This document shows positions 24,924 through 36,690 of a stretch of DNA of 64,000 nt, piece by piece; positions within the stretch are counted from its first letter, which is position 1, and the number at the start of each line of letters is the position of its first letter. A program made the translations under genes and the position numbers. The notes beneath the pieces were generated by a model. The model was not told where the DNA came from, searched no databases, and saw nothing but the letters and a program-made list of their open reading frames with translations. The stretch covers positions 24,988-88,987 of the forward strand of contig CAIOIC010000109.1 of the NCBI GenBank assembly GCA_903858275.1, written 5' to 3'. The DNA is from an uncultured Verrucomicrobia subdivision 3 bacterium. Its GTDB lineage: Bacteria > Verrucomicrobiota > Verrucomicrobiia > Limisphaerales > UBA11358.

Positions 24924-27656
24924 ATGAAAATTTGCTGTCTTGTTTTATTCGCTGTGCTCCTCCCCAACATGGTTTCGGCTGCTGATTTATTCATTGCCAC
25001 CAGCGGTGATGACACCAATCCCGGCACGAAAGCAAAACCGTTTGCAACCTTGAATCGGGCGCGCGCTGAAACCCGCAAGTTCAAGGAACAAGGAGTGACG
25101 GTGTGGCTGCGCGAGGGCACCTATTGCTTTGAGCAGTCGTTTGAATTGAACCAGGCGGATGGAGGTGCTGAAAACCGGCCGGTCGCCTATCGCGCCTTTC
25201 AGAACGAGACCGTTCGGCTGGCGGGTGGCCACCAGATTTCAGCGAGCGACTTCAAACCCGTCACGGACCCTCAAATTCTCAACCGCATCGATGAATCGGC
25301 GCGAAACAAGATGCTTCAAGTCGATCTCAAGGCCATGGGAATCACAAATTTCGGCAGGTTCCCGGATGTTTATCGAGGAAACGCTCCCCTTTTGGAACTC
25401 TTCTTCAACGGCCAACCGATGCCGCTAGCGCGCTGGCCAAACGACGCCTGGATGACCGTCGCACGGACGGTTGCATCCGGGGCAAAACCCTCGCCCGCCA
25501 ACCCCAAGGGCATACCCAGCACGTTCCTGTATCATGGCGACCGACCGCAGCGGTGGACGAAGGCGGACGAAGTAATGCTTCATGGGTATTGGTGCCAAGA
25601 CTGGTTTGACGAGACCCTGAAGGTCAGGACGATTGACACCGTAGCGCAGACCATCAAATTCGCCGCGCCCGCCGCGTATGGCTTGGGCAGCGGTCTGCGG
25701 CGCTACTATGCCCTGAATCTGCTGGAAGAAATTGATATGCCCGGCGAATGGTATCTGGACCGCAAGACGGGCATTTTATATTTCTGGCCGCCGGCGCCGC
25801 TGGCGCGAGCACAGATGTGGGTCTCGACGCTGGCTAAACCGGTTATCTCAATAAAAGACGCTTCGCATGTGACGCTGCGTGGCCTAACGGTCGAATTTTC
25901 GCAAGGCGACGGGGTGGTCATTGAGGGCGGCCAAGAAAATCTTATTGCCGGCTGCACACTACGCAATCTCGGCGGCATCGCGGTTACTATCAAGGATTTG
26001 CCGGGGGCACTGGGCGGTGGACGGCATAACGGCGTGACCGGCTGCGACATCTCCGAAGTGGGCCGCGAGGGTATCATGCTCAATGGTGGCAATCGAAACA
26101 CACTTGCCCCGGCAAAACATTTTGCGGTTAACAACCATATCCATCATTTCGGCCGGTTGATGCGGACCTACGCCGGAGCCATCAGTGTGGATGGGGTTGG
26201 CAATCTGGTTGCCCATAACCTGCTCCATCATGCCCCGCACTCGGCTGTGTTCTTCAAGGGCAACGACCATGTCATCGAATTCAACGAAATGCACCACCTG
26301 ATGCTGGAGACGCACGATGCGGGCGCGATTTATATGGGGCGTAACTGGACCTGCACGGGAAACATGATCCGCTACAACTTCATCCATCATCGCGGCGCGT
26401 TTGGCATCGGGTCGTCCGGAGTCTATCTCGACGACGGAAATGCCGGGAATACAATCTTGGGGAACGTCTTTTACAAGGGAACGTGGGCGACCGTGCTCGG
26501 CGGCAGCCGTAATACCACGGTGGCAAACAACATCTTTATCGACTGCGAGCCAGCCGTGAACGTGGACGATCGGGCCTACGTCCACATGGGTGAGAAGGGA
26601 ACACTTAATCTCACCCTGGCGCAGATTCCATACCAACAACCGCCGTGGAGCACTCATTATCCCTACCTCGTCAACATTCTTGAGGATGAACCGGGCGAAC
26701 CAAAATACAATGTCGTGACGCGCAATGTTCGCGTTGGCGGGACGTGGACTTGGCTGATTCGCCGCAAGGATGAGACGAAGCCGCCATTGGACCAGCTAAT
26801 TAAGATCAAAGACAACTGGATTGACGGTGATCCCGGATTTGTGGATGCCAAAAATCTCAACTTCAACCTCCGTGACGACTCCCCGGTATATCGGAAGATA
26901 CCCGGTTTTCAGAAAATCCCGTTCGATCAAATCGGGTTATATCAGGATGAACTTCGGGCGACCTGGCCCATTTCCGGGGCAAACGAGGCGCGCCAGGAGC
27001 CGATGCTCGCCGACAAAATTATTTATCCGGCCAAGGTGTTGTGGGGAAAGCCGGGACCGATTCAAGCGTATCGGCTTGAGAAGCCCATCGCCCTCGACGG
27101 CAAGGAAGGCGAGGGAGAATGGCCGAAAACGGGCAACGGAAAGCCCGCAGTCATCGAGCAGGCGCCGGATCGGACGAAGGTGACTGAAACCACGCCGAGG
27201 AGCTATGCGCGGGCTGCGTACGACGATGAATTTCTTTATGTGCTGCTCGTGAATCGTGTGCGCGACGTGAAAGCCCTGACCAGGGGCAAAGAATGGGGCA
27301 GGGACGATGGGGTTGAGATTAGTTTCAAGGATCCGGCCAGCAAGGGACCGGTCCACGTCATCCACGGTTTTGTTTCCGGAATGGTCGAAGCTTCCACCGT
27401 GGCGGGCTCAGGCTTGGAACAGAAAAAACGAATTGAGGACTCCGGCTTGAAACTAGCAACCTCCGTCGGCGACAACTATTGGACGGCGGAATTCCGCCTT
27501 CCGCTGAGGACGATCGGCATCATGCCGGTGAAGGACAGGAAACTGCAGTTTAATATCGCCACCCGGCAGGCAGCCGCGAATACGCCGTTAGTCTGGACGG
27601 GCACCTTTGCGCAAAACTGGAAAGTCGAGGATGCGGGCGAGTTGGTTTTCAAATGA
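24924..27656 (+). CDS. Secreted right-handed beta-helix protein with CBM9-like C-terminal domain
   Basis: A 910-residue exported protein. The signal peptide is MKICCLVLFAVLLPNMVSAA. Residues about 22-60 (FIATSGDDTNPGTKAKPFATLNRA) are the start typical of pectate-lyase-like parallel beta-helices, and residues about 300-560 show the repeats, for example DHVIEFNEMHHLMLETHDAGAIYMG and NTILGNVFYKG. The last 200 residues (ALDGKEGEGEWPKTG...YARAAYDDEFLYVLLV) look like a CBM9/DOMON-type carbohydrate-binding domain. A role in polysaccharide breakdown is inferred. The esterase-like gene follows 16 bp downstream. Confidence 0.82.
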   Translation: MKICCLVLFAVLLPNMVSAADLFIATSGDDTNPGTKAKPFATLNRARAETRKFKEQGVTVWLREGTYCFEQSFELNQADGGAENRPVAYRAFQNETVRLAGGHQISASDFKPVTDPQILNRIDESARNKMLQVDLKAMGITNFGRFPDVYRGNAPLLELFFNGQPMPLARWPNDAWMTVARTVASGAKPSPANPKGIPSTFLYHGDRPQRWTKADEVMLHGYWCQDWFDETLKVRTIDTVAQTIKFAAPAAYGLGSGLRRYYALNLLEEIDMPGEWYLDRKTGILYFWPPAPLARAQMWVSTLAKPVISIKDASHVTLRGLTVEFSQGDGVVIEGGQENLIAGCTLRNLGGIAVTIKDLPGALGGGRHNGVTGCDISEVGREGIMLNGGNRNTLAPAKHFAVNNHIHHFGRLMRTYAGAISVDGVGNLVAHNLLHHAPHSAVFFKGNDHVIEFNEMHHLMLETHDAGAIYMGRNWTCTGNMIRYNFIHHRGAFGIGSSGVYLDDGNAGNTILGNVFYKGTWATVLGGSRNTTVANNIFIDCEPAVNVDDRAYVHMGEKGTLNLTLAQIPYQQPPWSTHYPYLVNILEDEPGEPKYNVVTRNVRVGGTWTWLIRRKDETKPPLDQLIKIKDNWIDGDPGFVDAKNLNFNLRDDSPVYRKIPGFQKIPFDQIGLYQDELRATWPISGANEARQEPMLADKIIYPAKVLWGKPGPIQAYRLEKPIALDGKEGEGEWPKTGNGKPAVIEQAPDRTKVTETTPRSYARAAYDDEFLYVLLVNRVRDVKALTRGKEWGRDDGVEISFKDPASKGPVHVIHGFVSGMVEASTVAGSGLEQKKRIEDSGLKLATSVGDNYWTAEFRLPLRTIGIMPVKDRKLQFNIATRQAAANTPLVWTGTFAQNWKVEDAGELVFK

Positions 27657-27672
27657 AAAACAAAGACTTAAA

Positions 27673-28569
27673 ATGAAATTATACATCCGACCTTTATATC
27701 TGACTGTGGCCTCGACCATCTTGTTGCTATCACTTACTTTTTCCCGCGCTGAAATGCAAAAACCCGTTCCACTCTGGCCCGATGGCGCGCCCGGCGCGCT
27801 GGGCAGTTCCACCAACGACATTCCCACCCTCACTCCGTATTTGCCGGACGCCACCAATGCGACCGGCGCGGCAATGGTGATTTGTCCCGGCGGCGGCTAT
27901 GGCGCTCTCGCGCCGCATGAAGGCAAAGACTACGCGCTCTGGCTGAACCAGCACGGCATCACTTGTTTCGTTTTGAAATACCGTCTTGGTTCCAATGGCT
28001 ACCGGCATCCGGCGATGCTCAATGACGCCGCCCGCGCCGTGCGCTGGGTGCGGGCACATGCGGATGAATTCAAGGTTGATACACGCCGCGTCGGCATCAT
28101 GGGATCCTCGGCCGGCGGACATCTGGCTTCCACCCTGGTGACCCATTTTGATTCGGGGAACGCCCAGGCCAAAGACCCGGTTGAACGACAAAGCTCGCGT
28201 CCGGATTTGGGGATTCTTTGCTACGCCGTGATTTCGCTGGGTGAATTCACCCATCAAGGTTCGAAGAATAATCTGCTGGGGAAAACACCGGCGCCGGAAC
28301 TGGTGAAACTGCTTTCCAACGAACTGCAAGTGACCACGAACACACCGCCGTGCTTTTTGTGGACGACGTTTGAAGACAAGGCGGTGCCGATAGAAAACAC
28401 CCTGCTGTTCGCCGGCGCGCTGCAAAAAAACCGTGTCCGGTTTGACTTGCACATTTACGAACAAGGCCGGCACGGCATCGGGCTCAAAGACAAGCCGCCC
28501 TTTGCCAATCCGCATCCGTGGGCGGGCGACTGCCTGTTCTGGCTCAAGGTTCAGGGGGTTGTGAAATAA
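27673..28569 (+). CDS. Secreted alpha/beta-hydrolase (acetyl-xylan-esterase-like)
   Basis: A 298-residue exported hydrolase. The start at 27673 gives a clean signal peptide (MKLYIRPLYLTVASTILLLS) and avoids overlap with the beta-helix gene. The oxyanion region is MVICPGGGYGALAPHEG, the nucleophile serine is in VGIMGSSAGGHLAST, and the likely catalytic His is in EQGRHGIGLKDK with an Asp in FEDKAVPIENT. This fits BD-FAE/axe-type esterases that remove acyl groups from plant polysaccharides. Together with the preceding beta-helix gene it forms a carbohydrate-degradation pair. Confidence 0.86.
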   Translation: MKLYIRPLYLTVASTILLLSLTFSRAEMQKPVPLWPDGAPGALGSSTNDIPTLTPYLPDATNATGAAMVICPGGGYGALAPHEGKDYALWLNQHGITCFVLKYRLGSNGYRHPAMLNDAARAVRWVRAHADEFKVDTRRVGIMGSSAGGHLASTLVTHFDSGNAQAKDPVERQSSRPDLGILCYAVISLGEFTHQGSKNNLLGKTPAPELVKLLSNELQVTTNTPPCFLWTTFEDKAVPIENTLLFAGALQKNRVRFDLHIYEQGRHGIGLKDKPPFANPHPWAGDCLFWLKVQGVVK

Positions 28570-28576
28570 TAGGGTT

Positions 28577-29359
28577 GTGAAGTTTTCGCGCATCAGCCGC
28601 CGCCAATTTATTGCCGCCGCCCTTTTGGCGACACCGGGCGCGCTAGTTGCCGATGCCAAGTTAATCGAGCCGACATGGCTGAAAGTCCAAAAACTGCGCA
28701 TTGGCAACAATCTTCCGACTCATCGACTTGTTCACTTCACTGATTTACACCACAAGGGCGACATTGATTACCTGGAGGCAGTTGTCGGAAAAATCAACTC
28801 TTTGGCTCCGGATTTCGTTTGTTTTACCGGGGACATCATTGAGGAGGAAAAGTTTTTAGGCGAGGCATTAGAGATTTTATCCGGCATTAAATCGCCCATG
28901 TTTGGCGTGCCGGGCAATCACGATTATTGGAGCAAGGTTTCGTTTGAGCCCATTCACCGATGTTTTAAAGCTGCCGGTGGAGCATGGCTGATGGATGAAC
29001 ATCGGATTATCGCCGATGGCAAAATCAATCTGATTGGCATCACCTGCAGCCATGACAACCAAGCTCGAATGCCGCTTGATCCCGCGCAAACCAATATTCT
29101 GCTCATGCATTATCCAGCATGGGTTAAGAAACTTGGCGGACAAAAATTTAATCTCATGCTTTCCGGACACTCCCATGGGGGCCAAGTGCGGATTCCTTTT
29201 TATGGACCACTGATGGTGCCGTATGAGGTGGATGAATATGATTGGGGGCTTTTTGAGACCCAATCCGGACCTTTGTATGTGAATTCCGGCATTGGTTACG
29301 TTTACGGCTTCAATTTTCGTTTTAATTGTCGTCCTGAAATCACCGTGATTGAGATTTGA
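28577..29359 (+). CDS. Tat-exported metallophosphoesterase
   Basis: A 260-residue calcineurin-like phosphoesterase starting at GTG. The N-terminus ISRRQFIAAALLATPG is a twin-arginine signal. Metal ligands appear as HFTDLHHKGD, CFTGDIIEEE, GVPGNHDYW, LLMHYPAWVK and SGHSHGGQVRIPFYGP. This set resembles the YaeI/UDP-diacylglucosamine-type branch of periplasmic phosphoesterases. It is 7 bp after the esterase gene, likely cotranscribed. Substrate unknown. Confidence 0.87.
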   Translation: MKFSRISRRQFIAAALLATPGALVADAKLIEPTWLKVQKLRIGNNLPTHRLVHFTDLHHKGDIDYLEAVVGKINSLAPDFVCFTGDIIEEEKFLGEALEILSGIKSPMFGVPGNHDYWSKVSFEPIHRCFKAAGGAWLMDEHRIIADGKINLIGITCSHDNQARMPLDPAQTNILLMHYPAWVKKLGGQKFNLMLSGHSHGGQVRIPFYGPLMVPYEVDEYDWGLFETQSGPLYVNSGIGYVYGFNFRFNCRPEITVIEI

Positions 29360-29384
29360 TCCGGCGGTTTGTATCGTGCGGGCA

Positions 29385-31427
<2,043 letters not shown>

Positions 31428-31431
31428 ATCC

Positions 31432-31773
31432 ATGAGAATCCCGATTTTAATCCTGATGGCGGTTTCAGCGGGAGTGGCCGGCTGCGGCGACAACTCAAAA
31501 TCCAAGCAGGTGATCAAGGCGGCTGACGAGGTGGCGTCCGCCCCGGCGAATTATGTGAGCGGCGTGGTGCAGGCGCAAAAACACGCGGTCAATGTCATTG
31601 ACGTATCCGCCATCAATCAGGCAATCCAGATGTTCAACGTGCAGGAAGGTCATCTACCCAAAACCTTGCAAGAGCTGGTGCCGAATTACATCGCGAAAAT
31701 CCCAGAGCCGCCGTTTGGCCATAAAATTGTCTACAATCCCGCCACTGCCACCGTATCTGTGGTAAAGCAATAA
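31432..31773 (+). CDS. Small lipoprotein with pseudopilin-like tail
   Basis: A 113-residue protein with a lipoprotein signal (LILMAVSAGVAGC, Cys18). The second half, AINQAIQMFNVQEGHLPKTLQELVPNYI then IPEPPFGHKIVYNPATATVSV, resembles the region after the helix in type II secretion pseudopilins (GspG), but the prepilin cleavage site is absent. It probably sits in the envelope. It begins 4 bp after the recG stop and 2 bp before the next gene. Confidence 0.7.
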   Translation: MRIPILILMAVSAGVAGCGDNSKSKQVIKAADEVASAPANYVSGVVQAQKHAVNVIDVSAINQAIQMFNVQEGHLPKTLQELVPNYIAKIPEPPFGHKIVYNPATATVSVVKQ

Positions 31774-31775
31774 GC

Positions 31776-32327
31776 ATGAAAGAAACAACTTTCAACCAAA
31801 CTGGAATCCTGCCTTTCGAGCGCGGGCTTTGGAATCGGGCGTGGTTCATTATTTTGCTGTGCCTAGTGTTTGTGGAAGTGGACTGGGAATTGGTGCCGCT
31901 GACGATGTTTCCCTTCATCTTTATTTTCCCGGTGATGCTGGCGGCCTGGAACCGCAGTCTCCTTTTTACGATGGTTTGCGGCGGAGCACTGTCGCTGACA
32001 CGGCTGACCCATCAGTTCATTTTTGATCGAGCTCCCGATACCGCAAATGAATTTACCGCCGCGCTGATCCGCTTTTTTGTATTGATGCTGCTGGCGGCAT
32101 TAACCCATCAGCTCGGGCGGCAGTCGCGCCAGTTGCGCAAGCGAGTCCAAGCGCTGGAAGGCATGCTACCCATCTGTTCTTTCTGCAAATGCATCCGCAA
32201 CGAAAAGGAAGAATGGGTGCAGCTCGAAAATTACATCTCCGGTCATTCCAAGGCGATTTTCACCCACGGCCTCTGCCCCGATTGCGCGACCCGTCATTAC
32301 GGGGATTATGCGCCAAAAAAACCATAA
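31776..32327 (+). CDS. Small membrane protein with C-terminal CxxC zinc-ribbon-like motif
   Basis: A 183-residue protein with three or four hydrophobic segments (about residues 20-110) and a C-terminal domain reading LPICSFCKCIRNEKEEWVQL...GLCPDCATRHYGDYAP. This CxxCxxIR...W...CPDC motif occurs at the ends of many bacterial signalling proteins and may bind zinc. No catalytic signalling domain is present here. Function unknown. It ends right against the convergent glycosyltransferase-like gene (stop codons adjacent at 32327/32328). Confidence 0.7.
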   Translation: MKETTFNQTGILPFERGLWNRAWFIILLCLVFVEVDWELVPLTMFPFIFIFPVMLAAWNRSLLFTMVCGGALSLTRLTHQFIFDRAPDTANEFTAALIRFFVLMLLAALTHQLGRQSRQLRKRVQALEGMLPICSFCKCIRNEKEEWVQLENYISGHSKAIFTHGLCPDCATRHYGDYAPKKP

Positions 32328-33971
32328 TCACCGCAGCGGCACGGCACTCCATTGGTAGATGACAAATTCCTCGGGTGGCATACGACCGAAACCGAACGGC
32401 AGAGGCCCCAAAGTTGCCGCATAAAAGCCGGCACCGGCGGCGCGATTCCAAGTGGCCAACCAGCGCGGCGACGGTAAATCAAACCGCTCGATCACCGTGG
32501 CTTTATTGGTGGCGGGCGGCAAAACACTGGTGTTTTGCAGATGAATTGCCAGCCGGTCACCGGGTTTTAACGTCGGATTTTTCAAGTCCATCGCCCGGGC
32601 TCCGCCGACTTCCAGGTATGCCTGAAATCCCCAGTGCCCCTGAAACCATAGCGGCTTTGCCTGTCCAGCCTGACGCGACAAAACTTGCAACGCCCCAGCC
32701 CGCGCGGTGGCGGCATAGAAATAATCGGCGCGGGCAACCAGCAACGCCAGCGCCGCGCTCAATCCCAGCGCCATTCCCATCCACCAACCAGAGGCCGAAG
32801 GCAGGCGACGGGCCAGCAAAATCCCCACAGCGGGAGCCATCGGCAAAATCGTGCGGCCGTTGACCGTCCAGTTGAATAAAGCGGCGAATAGAAAAGTTCC
32901 CGCCACCCACAACCCCGGCAGCCAGCCGTCGGCATCACGTTTCCACCATTCATCCACCACCAGCAGCAGCACCATGACGCCACCGATGGCCCAGAAGATG
33001 ATCTGGATTTCCACCAACGGACGGACCGAAAGATCGAGCCATGGATAGCGCCTTTGGATCATGCCCGAAGCAAAAATCGCCAGCGAACCGCCGGCGGTGA
33101 TCGCTGCTGCTATAGTGATTTTGCGCCAAGACCAGATCTGGGGTGACAGAAACATCACCATTGCCAAACATCCGCCGGTGAATGTCAAAGTTTGGAGCAA
33201 GGAAATCATCCGTGGATAAAATCGCGGGCTCCCGGCGGACAAGGCAAAACTGGACGCCGCCGAAAACAGCGGCAGACCGTAAACTTCCCGGGTCCACCAT
33301 TGATATGCGGCCAGCGCCGCCAGCGGCAGCAGGAAATAGCCGGCCCAGTCCTTGAACCGTTTCCCCCGCGCCAGACTCCACGCCACCAGCAACGGCACGA
33401 CGCAGAAGCCGAAGTATTTGGTGAACATGGCCAGCGTCATCAGCAGCGCCGCAAATAACAGTTTTCCGCCGCGATTTTCTTTCAAACCTTCCAGCCAGAA
33501 AACCATCGCCCACGTCCAGAAAGCCAGCATCAGCATATCGCACATCAAAGTCGTGCCCGACACCACAAACGCCGGCATCACCACCGTGGCCAGGGCGGCG
33601 AACAGCGGCTGGCGGCAAAACATTTTGGCCAGCCGATACGTTCCGAACCCCACCGCCAGCGCGGGAAGCAGGAAAGCCAGATGCAGCGCCACTTCACTCC
33701 AGCCCAGCGCGCCGCCCACCAGCGCCAGAAAATAGCAGGCCACCGGGGGATTTTCCGTAGCATCCCACATCGGACAGGGCGCGCCATACCAATTGATGCT
33801 GAAACCGAACGGATCCAGCGGCTGCGCCCAGATATGCTGCGCCACCCGGATGAAGAGCGGATCGTCAATATGGAAGGGTTTATCGAGAAACGGCCCCAGC
33901 AATCCGACCACCGCCAGCGCCAGGGTCAGATGCGGGCGGGCGGTGAAATAGCGGTAAATTCGCTCAAGCAC
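32328..33971 (-). CDS. GT39-type (ArnT-like) polytopic membrane glycosyltransferase
   Basis: About 547 residues with roughly ten hydrophobic helices. The N-terminal loop FLDKPFHIDDPLFIRVAQHIW has the Asp-Asp motif of dolichyl/undecaprenyl-phosphate sugar transferases, and WDATENPPVACYFLALVGG is the second family loop. It probably moves a sugar from a lipid carrier at the periplasmic face. The start is uncertain: GTG at 33971 is proposed, while the ATG at 34064 would add 31 residues of unconvincing sequence and overlap the guaA start codon on the other strand. It is divergent from guaA. Confidence 0.75.
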   Translation of the reverse strand: MLERIYRYFTARPHLTLALAVVGLLGPFLDKPFHIDDPLFIRVAQHIWAQPLDPFGFSINWYGAPCPMWDATENPPVACYFLALVGGALGWSEVALHLAFLLPALAVGFGTYRLAKMFCRQPLFAALATVVMPAFVVSGTTLMCDMLMLAFWTWAMVFWLEGLKENRGGKLLFAALLMTLAMFTKYFGFCVVPLLVAWSLARGKRFKDWAGYFLLPLAALAAYQWWTREVYGLPLFSAASSFALSAGSPRFYPRMISLLQTLTFTGGCLAMVMFLSPQIWSWRKITIAAAITAGGSLAIFASGMIQRRYPWLDLSVRPLVEIQIIFWAIGGVMVLLLVVDEWWKRDADGWLPGLWVAGTFLFAALFNWTVNGRTILPMAPAVGILLARRLPSASGWWMGMALGLSAALALLVARADYFYAATARAGALQVLSRQAGQAKPLWFQGHWGFQAYLEVGGARAMDLKNPTLKPGDRLAIHLQNTSVLPPATNKATVIERFDLPSPRWLATWNRAAGAGFYAATLGPLPFGFGRMPPEEFVIYQWSAVPLR

Positions 33972-34062
33972 GGTGGCGTTGTAGTCCAGATTTGTGCCGG
34001 GGAAAACTTTTTTCGCTCGCCAACCACCCTCCGGCGAAAGAGAATTCACTTCCGTTTTATCC

Positions 34063-35604
34063 ATGAACGAACAAATCGTCATCCTCGACTTCGGCTCGCA
34101 ATACACGCAGGTCATCGCCCGGCGCGTCCGCGAATGCAACGTCTATTCCACCATCGTCCACTTCAACACGCCCGCCGCCAAGATCGCGGCGATGAAGCCG
34201 AGCGGCATCATCCTGTCCGGCGGTCCCTCCAGCGTGTATGCGCCCAAGGCGCCACTGCCGGACGAAAACATTTTCAACCTCGGCGTGCCCGTGCTCGGCA
34301 TCTGCTTCGGCGTGCAACTGCTCGCGCAATTCCTCGGCGGCAAGGTCGAGAAAGGCCAGAAGCGCGAATACGGCAAAGGCACGCTGACCATCAAGGACAA
34401 ATCCTGCGCGCTGTTTTCCAAACTGCCGAAGTCGCTCCAGGTCTGGAATTCCCACGGCGACAAACTCACGAAAATCCCCAACGGCTTCAAACCCGTCGCC
34501 GTCACGGAAAACTCCGAATACGCCGCGATTGAAAACCGCGCGAAGAAATTTTTCGGCCTGCAATTCCATCCTGAAGTCGTCCACACGCCGCGCGGCAAGG
34601 AAATCCTTGCCAACTTCGTCCACGGCGTCTGCGGCTGCGGCAAAAACTGGACGATGCGGAATTATCTCGAGCAGGCCGTCGAGGAGATCCGCGCGCAAGT
34701 CCGCCAGGAAAAAGTCATTCTCGGCTTGAGCGGCGGCGTGGATTCCAGCGTCGCGGCGGCGCTGCTGCACAAGGCCATCGGCAGCCAGCTTACCTGTATT
34801 TTTGTCAACAACGGCCTGCTCCGCGCCCGCGAAGCGGACGTGGTGCGGGAAGTTTTTGGCCGCAACTTCAAGATGAAGTTGCAATATGAGAATTCCTCCG
34901 CGCTGTTCCTCAAAAAACTCAAGGGCGTCACCGATCCCGAGACGAAGCGCAAGATCATCGGCCGGGCGTTCGTGGATGTTTTCCAGGCGGCGACGAAGCG
35001 CGCCGGCAAGGCAAAATTCCTCGCGCAAGGCACGCTGTATCCCGACGTCATCGAATCCGTGCCGATCGCCGGCAACCCAGCCGCGCTCATCAAGAGCCAT
35101 CACAACGTCGGCGGTTTGCCGAAGAACATGAAATTTCAGCTCGTCGAGCCGCTCAAGAACCTGTTCAAGGACGAAGTCCGCCTGCTCGGACTCGAACTCG
35201 GCTTGCCCAAGGAAATCGTCTGGCGGCAGCCGTTCCCCGGCCCCGGCCTCGCCGTGCGCATTCTCGGCGAAGTATCGCCCAAGCGCTGCGAGATTTTACG
35301 CAACGCCGACGCCATTGTCGTGGAGGAGATGAAGGCCAGCGGACTTTACTACAAGATCTGGCAGAGCTTTGCCGTGCTGCTGCCCGTGCGCAGCGTGGGC
35401 GTGATGGGCGACGAACGCACCTACGATTACACCATCGCCATCCGCGCCGTGGAATCGCAGGACGGCATGACCGCCGACTGGGTGAAACTGCCCTACGATC
35501 TGCTGGAAAAACTCGCCAGCCGCATCATCAACGAAGTGAAAGGCGTGAACCGCTGCGTGTTCGACATCACCAGCAAACCGCCGGGAACGATTGAGTGGGA
35601 GTGA
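34063..35604 (+). CDS. guaA: GMP synthase (glutamine-hydrolysing)
   Basis: A 513-residue enzyme that aminates XMP to GMP. The amidotransferase half starts [22 protein letters not shown], with the nucleophile in GICFGVQLL and the His/Glu pair in [10 protein letters not shown]. The ATP pyrophosphatase loop is [16 protein letters not shown]. The C-terminal dimer domain ends [14 protein letters not shown] as in nearly all GuaA. The start ATG overlaps by two bases a possible ATG of the divergent gene. Confidence 0.97.
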   Translation: MNEQIVILDFGSQYTQVIARRVRECNVYSTIVHFNTPAAKIAAMKPSGIILSGGPSSVYAPKAPLPDENIFNLGVPVLGICFGVQLLAQFLGGKVEKGQKREYGKGTLTIKDKSCALFSKLPKSLQVWNSHGDKLTKIPNGFKPVAVTENSEYAAIENRAKKFFGLQFHPEVVHTPRGKEILANFVHGVCGCGKNWTMRNYLEQAVEEIRAQVRQEKVILGLSGGVDSSVAAALLHKAIGSQLTCIFVNNGLLRAREADVVREVFGRNFKMKLQYENSSALFLKKLKGVTDPETKRKIIGRAFVDVFQAATKRAGKAKFLAQGTLYPDVIESVPIAGNPAALIKSHHNVGGLPKNMKFQLVEPLKNLFKDEVRLLGLELGLPKEIVWRQPFPGPGLAVRILGEVSPKRCEILRNADAIVVEEMKASGLYYKIWQSFAVLLPVRSVGVMGDERTYDYTIAIRAVESQDGMTADWVKLPYDLLEKLASRIINEVKGVNRCVFDITSKPPGTIEWE

Positions 35605-35606
35605 AA

Positions 35607-36146
35607 TTACCGTTTCCGTTTCAGTTGGTGAGCCATCAGCAAAACGGCACCGGCACCAAACAAGCTCAAAACTTCAGGTTCGGGAACCGCTGCCAAATTG
35701 AAGAAGGCTGACTGGCCGACGTTCAGCAATGGAATACCATTGTTCCACGAACCATTTTGGAATGTGGTGGTGTTTAAAATCTGCGACGAAGCATTCAAGC
35801 TAGTAACCGACTCACCATTTTGTGGATCACGCCCGACTACATCAAAAAAAGTTGCCGAGTTTATAGGCACATAACAGGACAAAAGAAGCGTCCCATAGAT
35901 TGAGACGAGCGGTGGATTATATGATCCGGTGACATTAAGCCCAGACCAGATACTTCCGACCAATGTGTCGATGTCGCGCAAACTTTCGCGCCAAGTCAGT
36001 TGGGCGAAAGCCAGCACGAGGAACTGTTCATAAGCGGGGAATTTGCGGACGCGGTGGTTGCCGTGGTAACGAGCAACACACTTGTCGAACTCGTATTTGG
36101 GGAGGAAGTCGAGAAGTTGGGCGAAGACAATGCGACCTTCGTTCAT
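35607..36146 (-). pseudogene. Chimera: IS4-type transposase N-terminus fused in frame to a PEP-CTERM protein tail
   Basis: Reading the minus strand, the first 60 or so residues (EGRIVFAQLLDFLPKYEFDK, CVARYHGNHRVRKFPAYEQF, FAQLTWRESLRDID) are the N-terminal DUF4372 domain of IS4-family transposases. The rest (GLNVTGSYNPPL ... NNGIPLLNVGQSAFFNLAAVPEPEVLSLFGAGAVLL, basic end) is the C-terminal part of a PEP-CTERM exported protein. The transposase DDE domain and the signal peptide of the exported protein are both missing, so neither works as a normal product. It abuts the guaA stop by 2 bp. A deletion through an insertion is the simplest explanation. Confidence 0.8.
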
Positions 36147-36290
36147 ATGGTGGGAAACCGCAGGAATGCGGGGAGCCACCCTCAGGGAATCGTCGCCGAA
36201 TTGAAATCGAAAAAAGACCGGACTGCGGTTTTATCCAGTTTTTACAATGATGAAATCGCTGTCACCAAAAACTAAACCGGACAGTAGTGT
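35964..36290 (-). mobile_element. Remnant of an IS4-family insertion sequence (5' end only)
   Basis: The segment holds the first 60 codons of a DUF4372/IS4 transposase and about 145 bp upstream. Its outer edge is near aaaccggacagtagtgt (36275-36291), which on the minus strand reads actgtccggttt, a plausible terminal inverted repeat. The partner end and most of the transposase are gone. Confidence 0.6.
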
Positions 36291-36690
36291 AACCGATTAT
36301 GTTTGTTTGATAGACTTGAGCGCGGACTGAAGACATGAACCCAACCCAACAAATTAATCCAAAACAAACAGTAGCTTTGAATTTCCTCTGATTCATCACA
36401 CCAAATTCTGATACTTGAGTTAATACTAGTCAAACAAACCCTTCAGCTATGAACTAAAAGTTATCCCGCCAGTTTTGATTTATATCCTAGCCCGTTGCCA
36501 ATCCTAAGTTTTCCGCTGAAATAGCCCCTACCCTCGGCACGTCTCCACACCATGCAATGCGTCTTGTTCCCGCCCGATTCTTTGCTACCGTCTGCGACCT
36601 GTGAAATTGACTTTTGAGTTCAGCCACCGGCAGCGCGCTTCGGAATTTTCCGGCGGTTCGCCATCCGTCATTTGCCGGTCGTAATTTGCC
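36291..36690. other. 400-bp AT-rich intergenic stretch
   Basis: Between the IS remnant and the ABC-F gene no gene is visible. The first 190 bp are AT-rich, including a phrase repeated with small changes (gtttgtttgatag, agtcaaacaaaccc). The part nearest 36691 is expected to carry the ABC-F promoter, but no clear promoter motif was identified. Confidence 0.5.
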
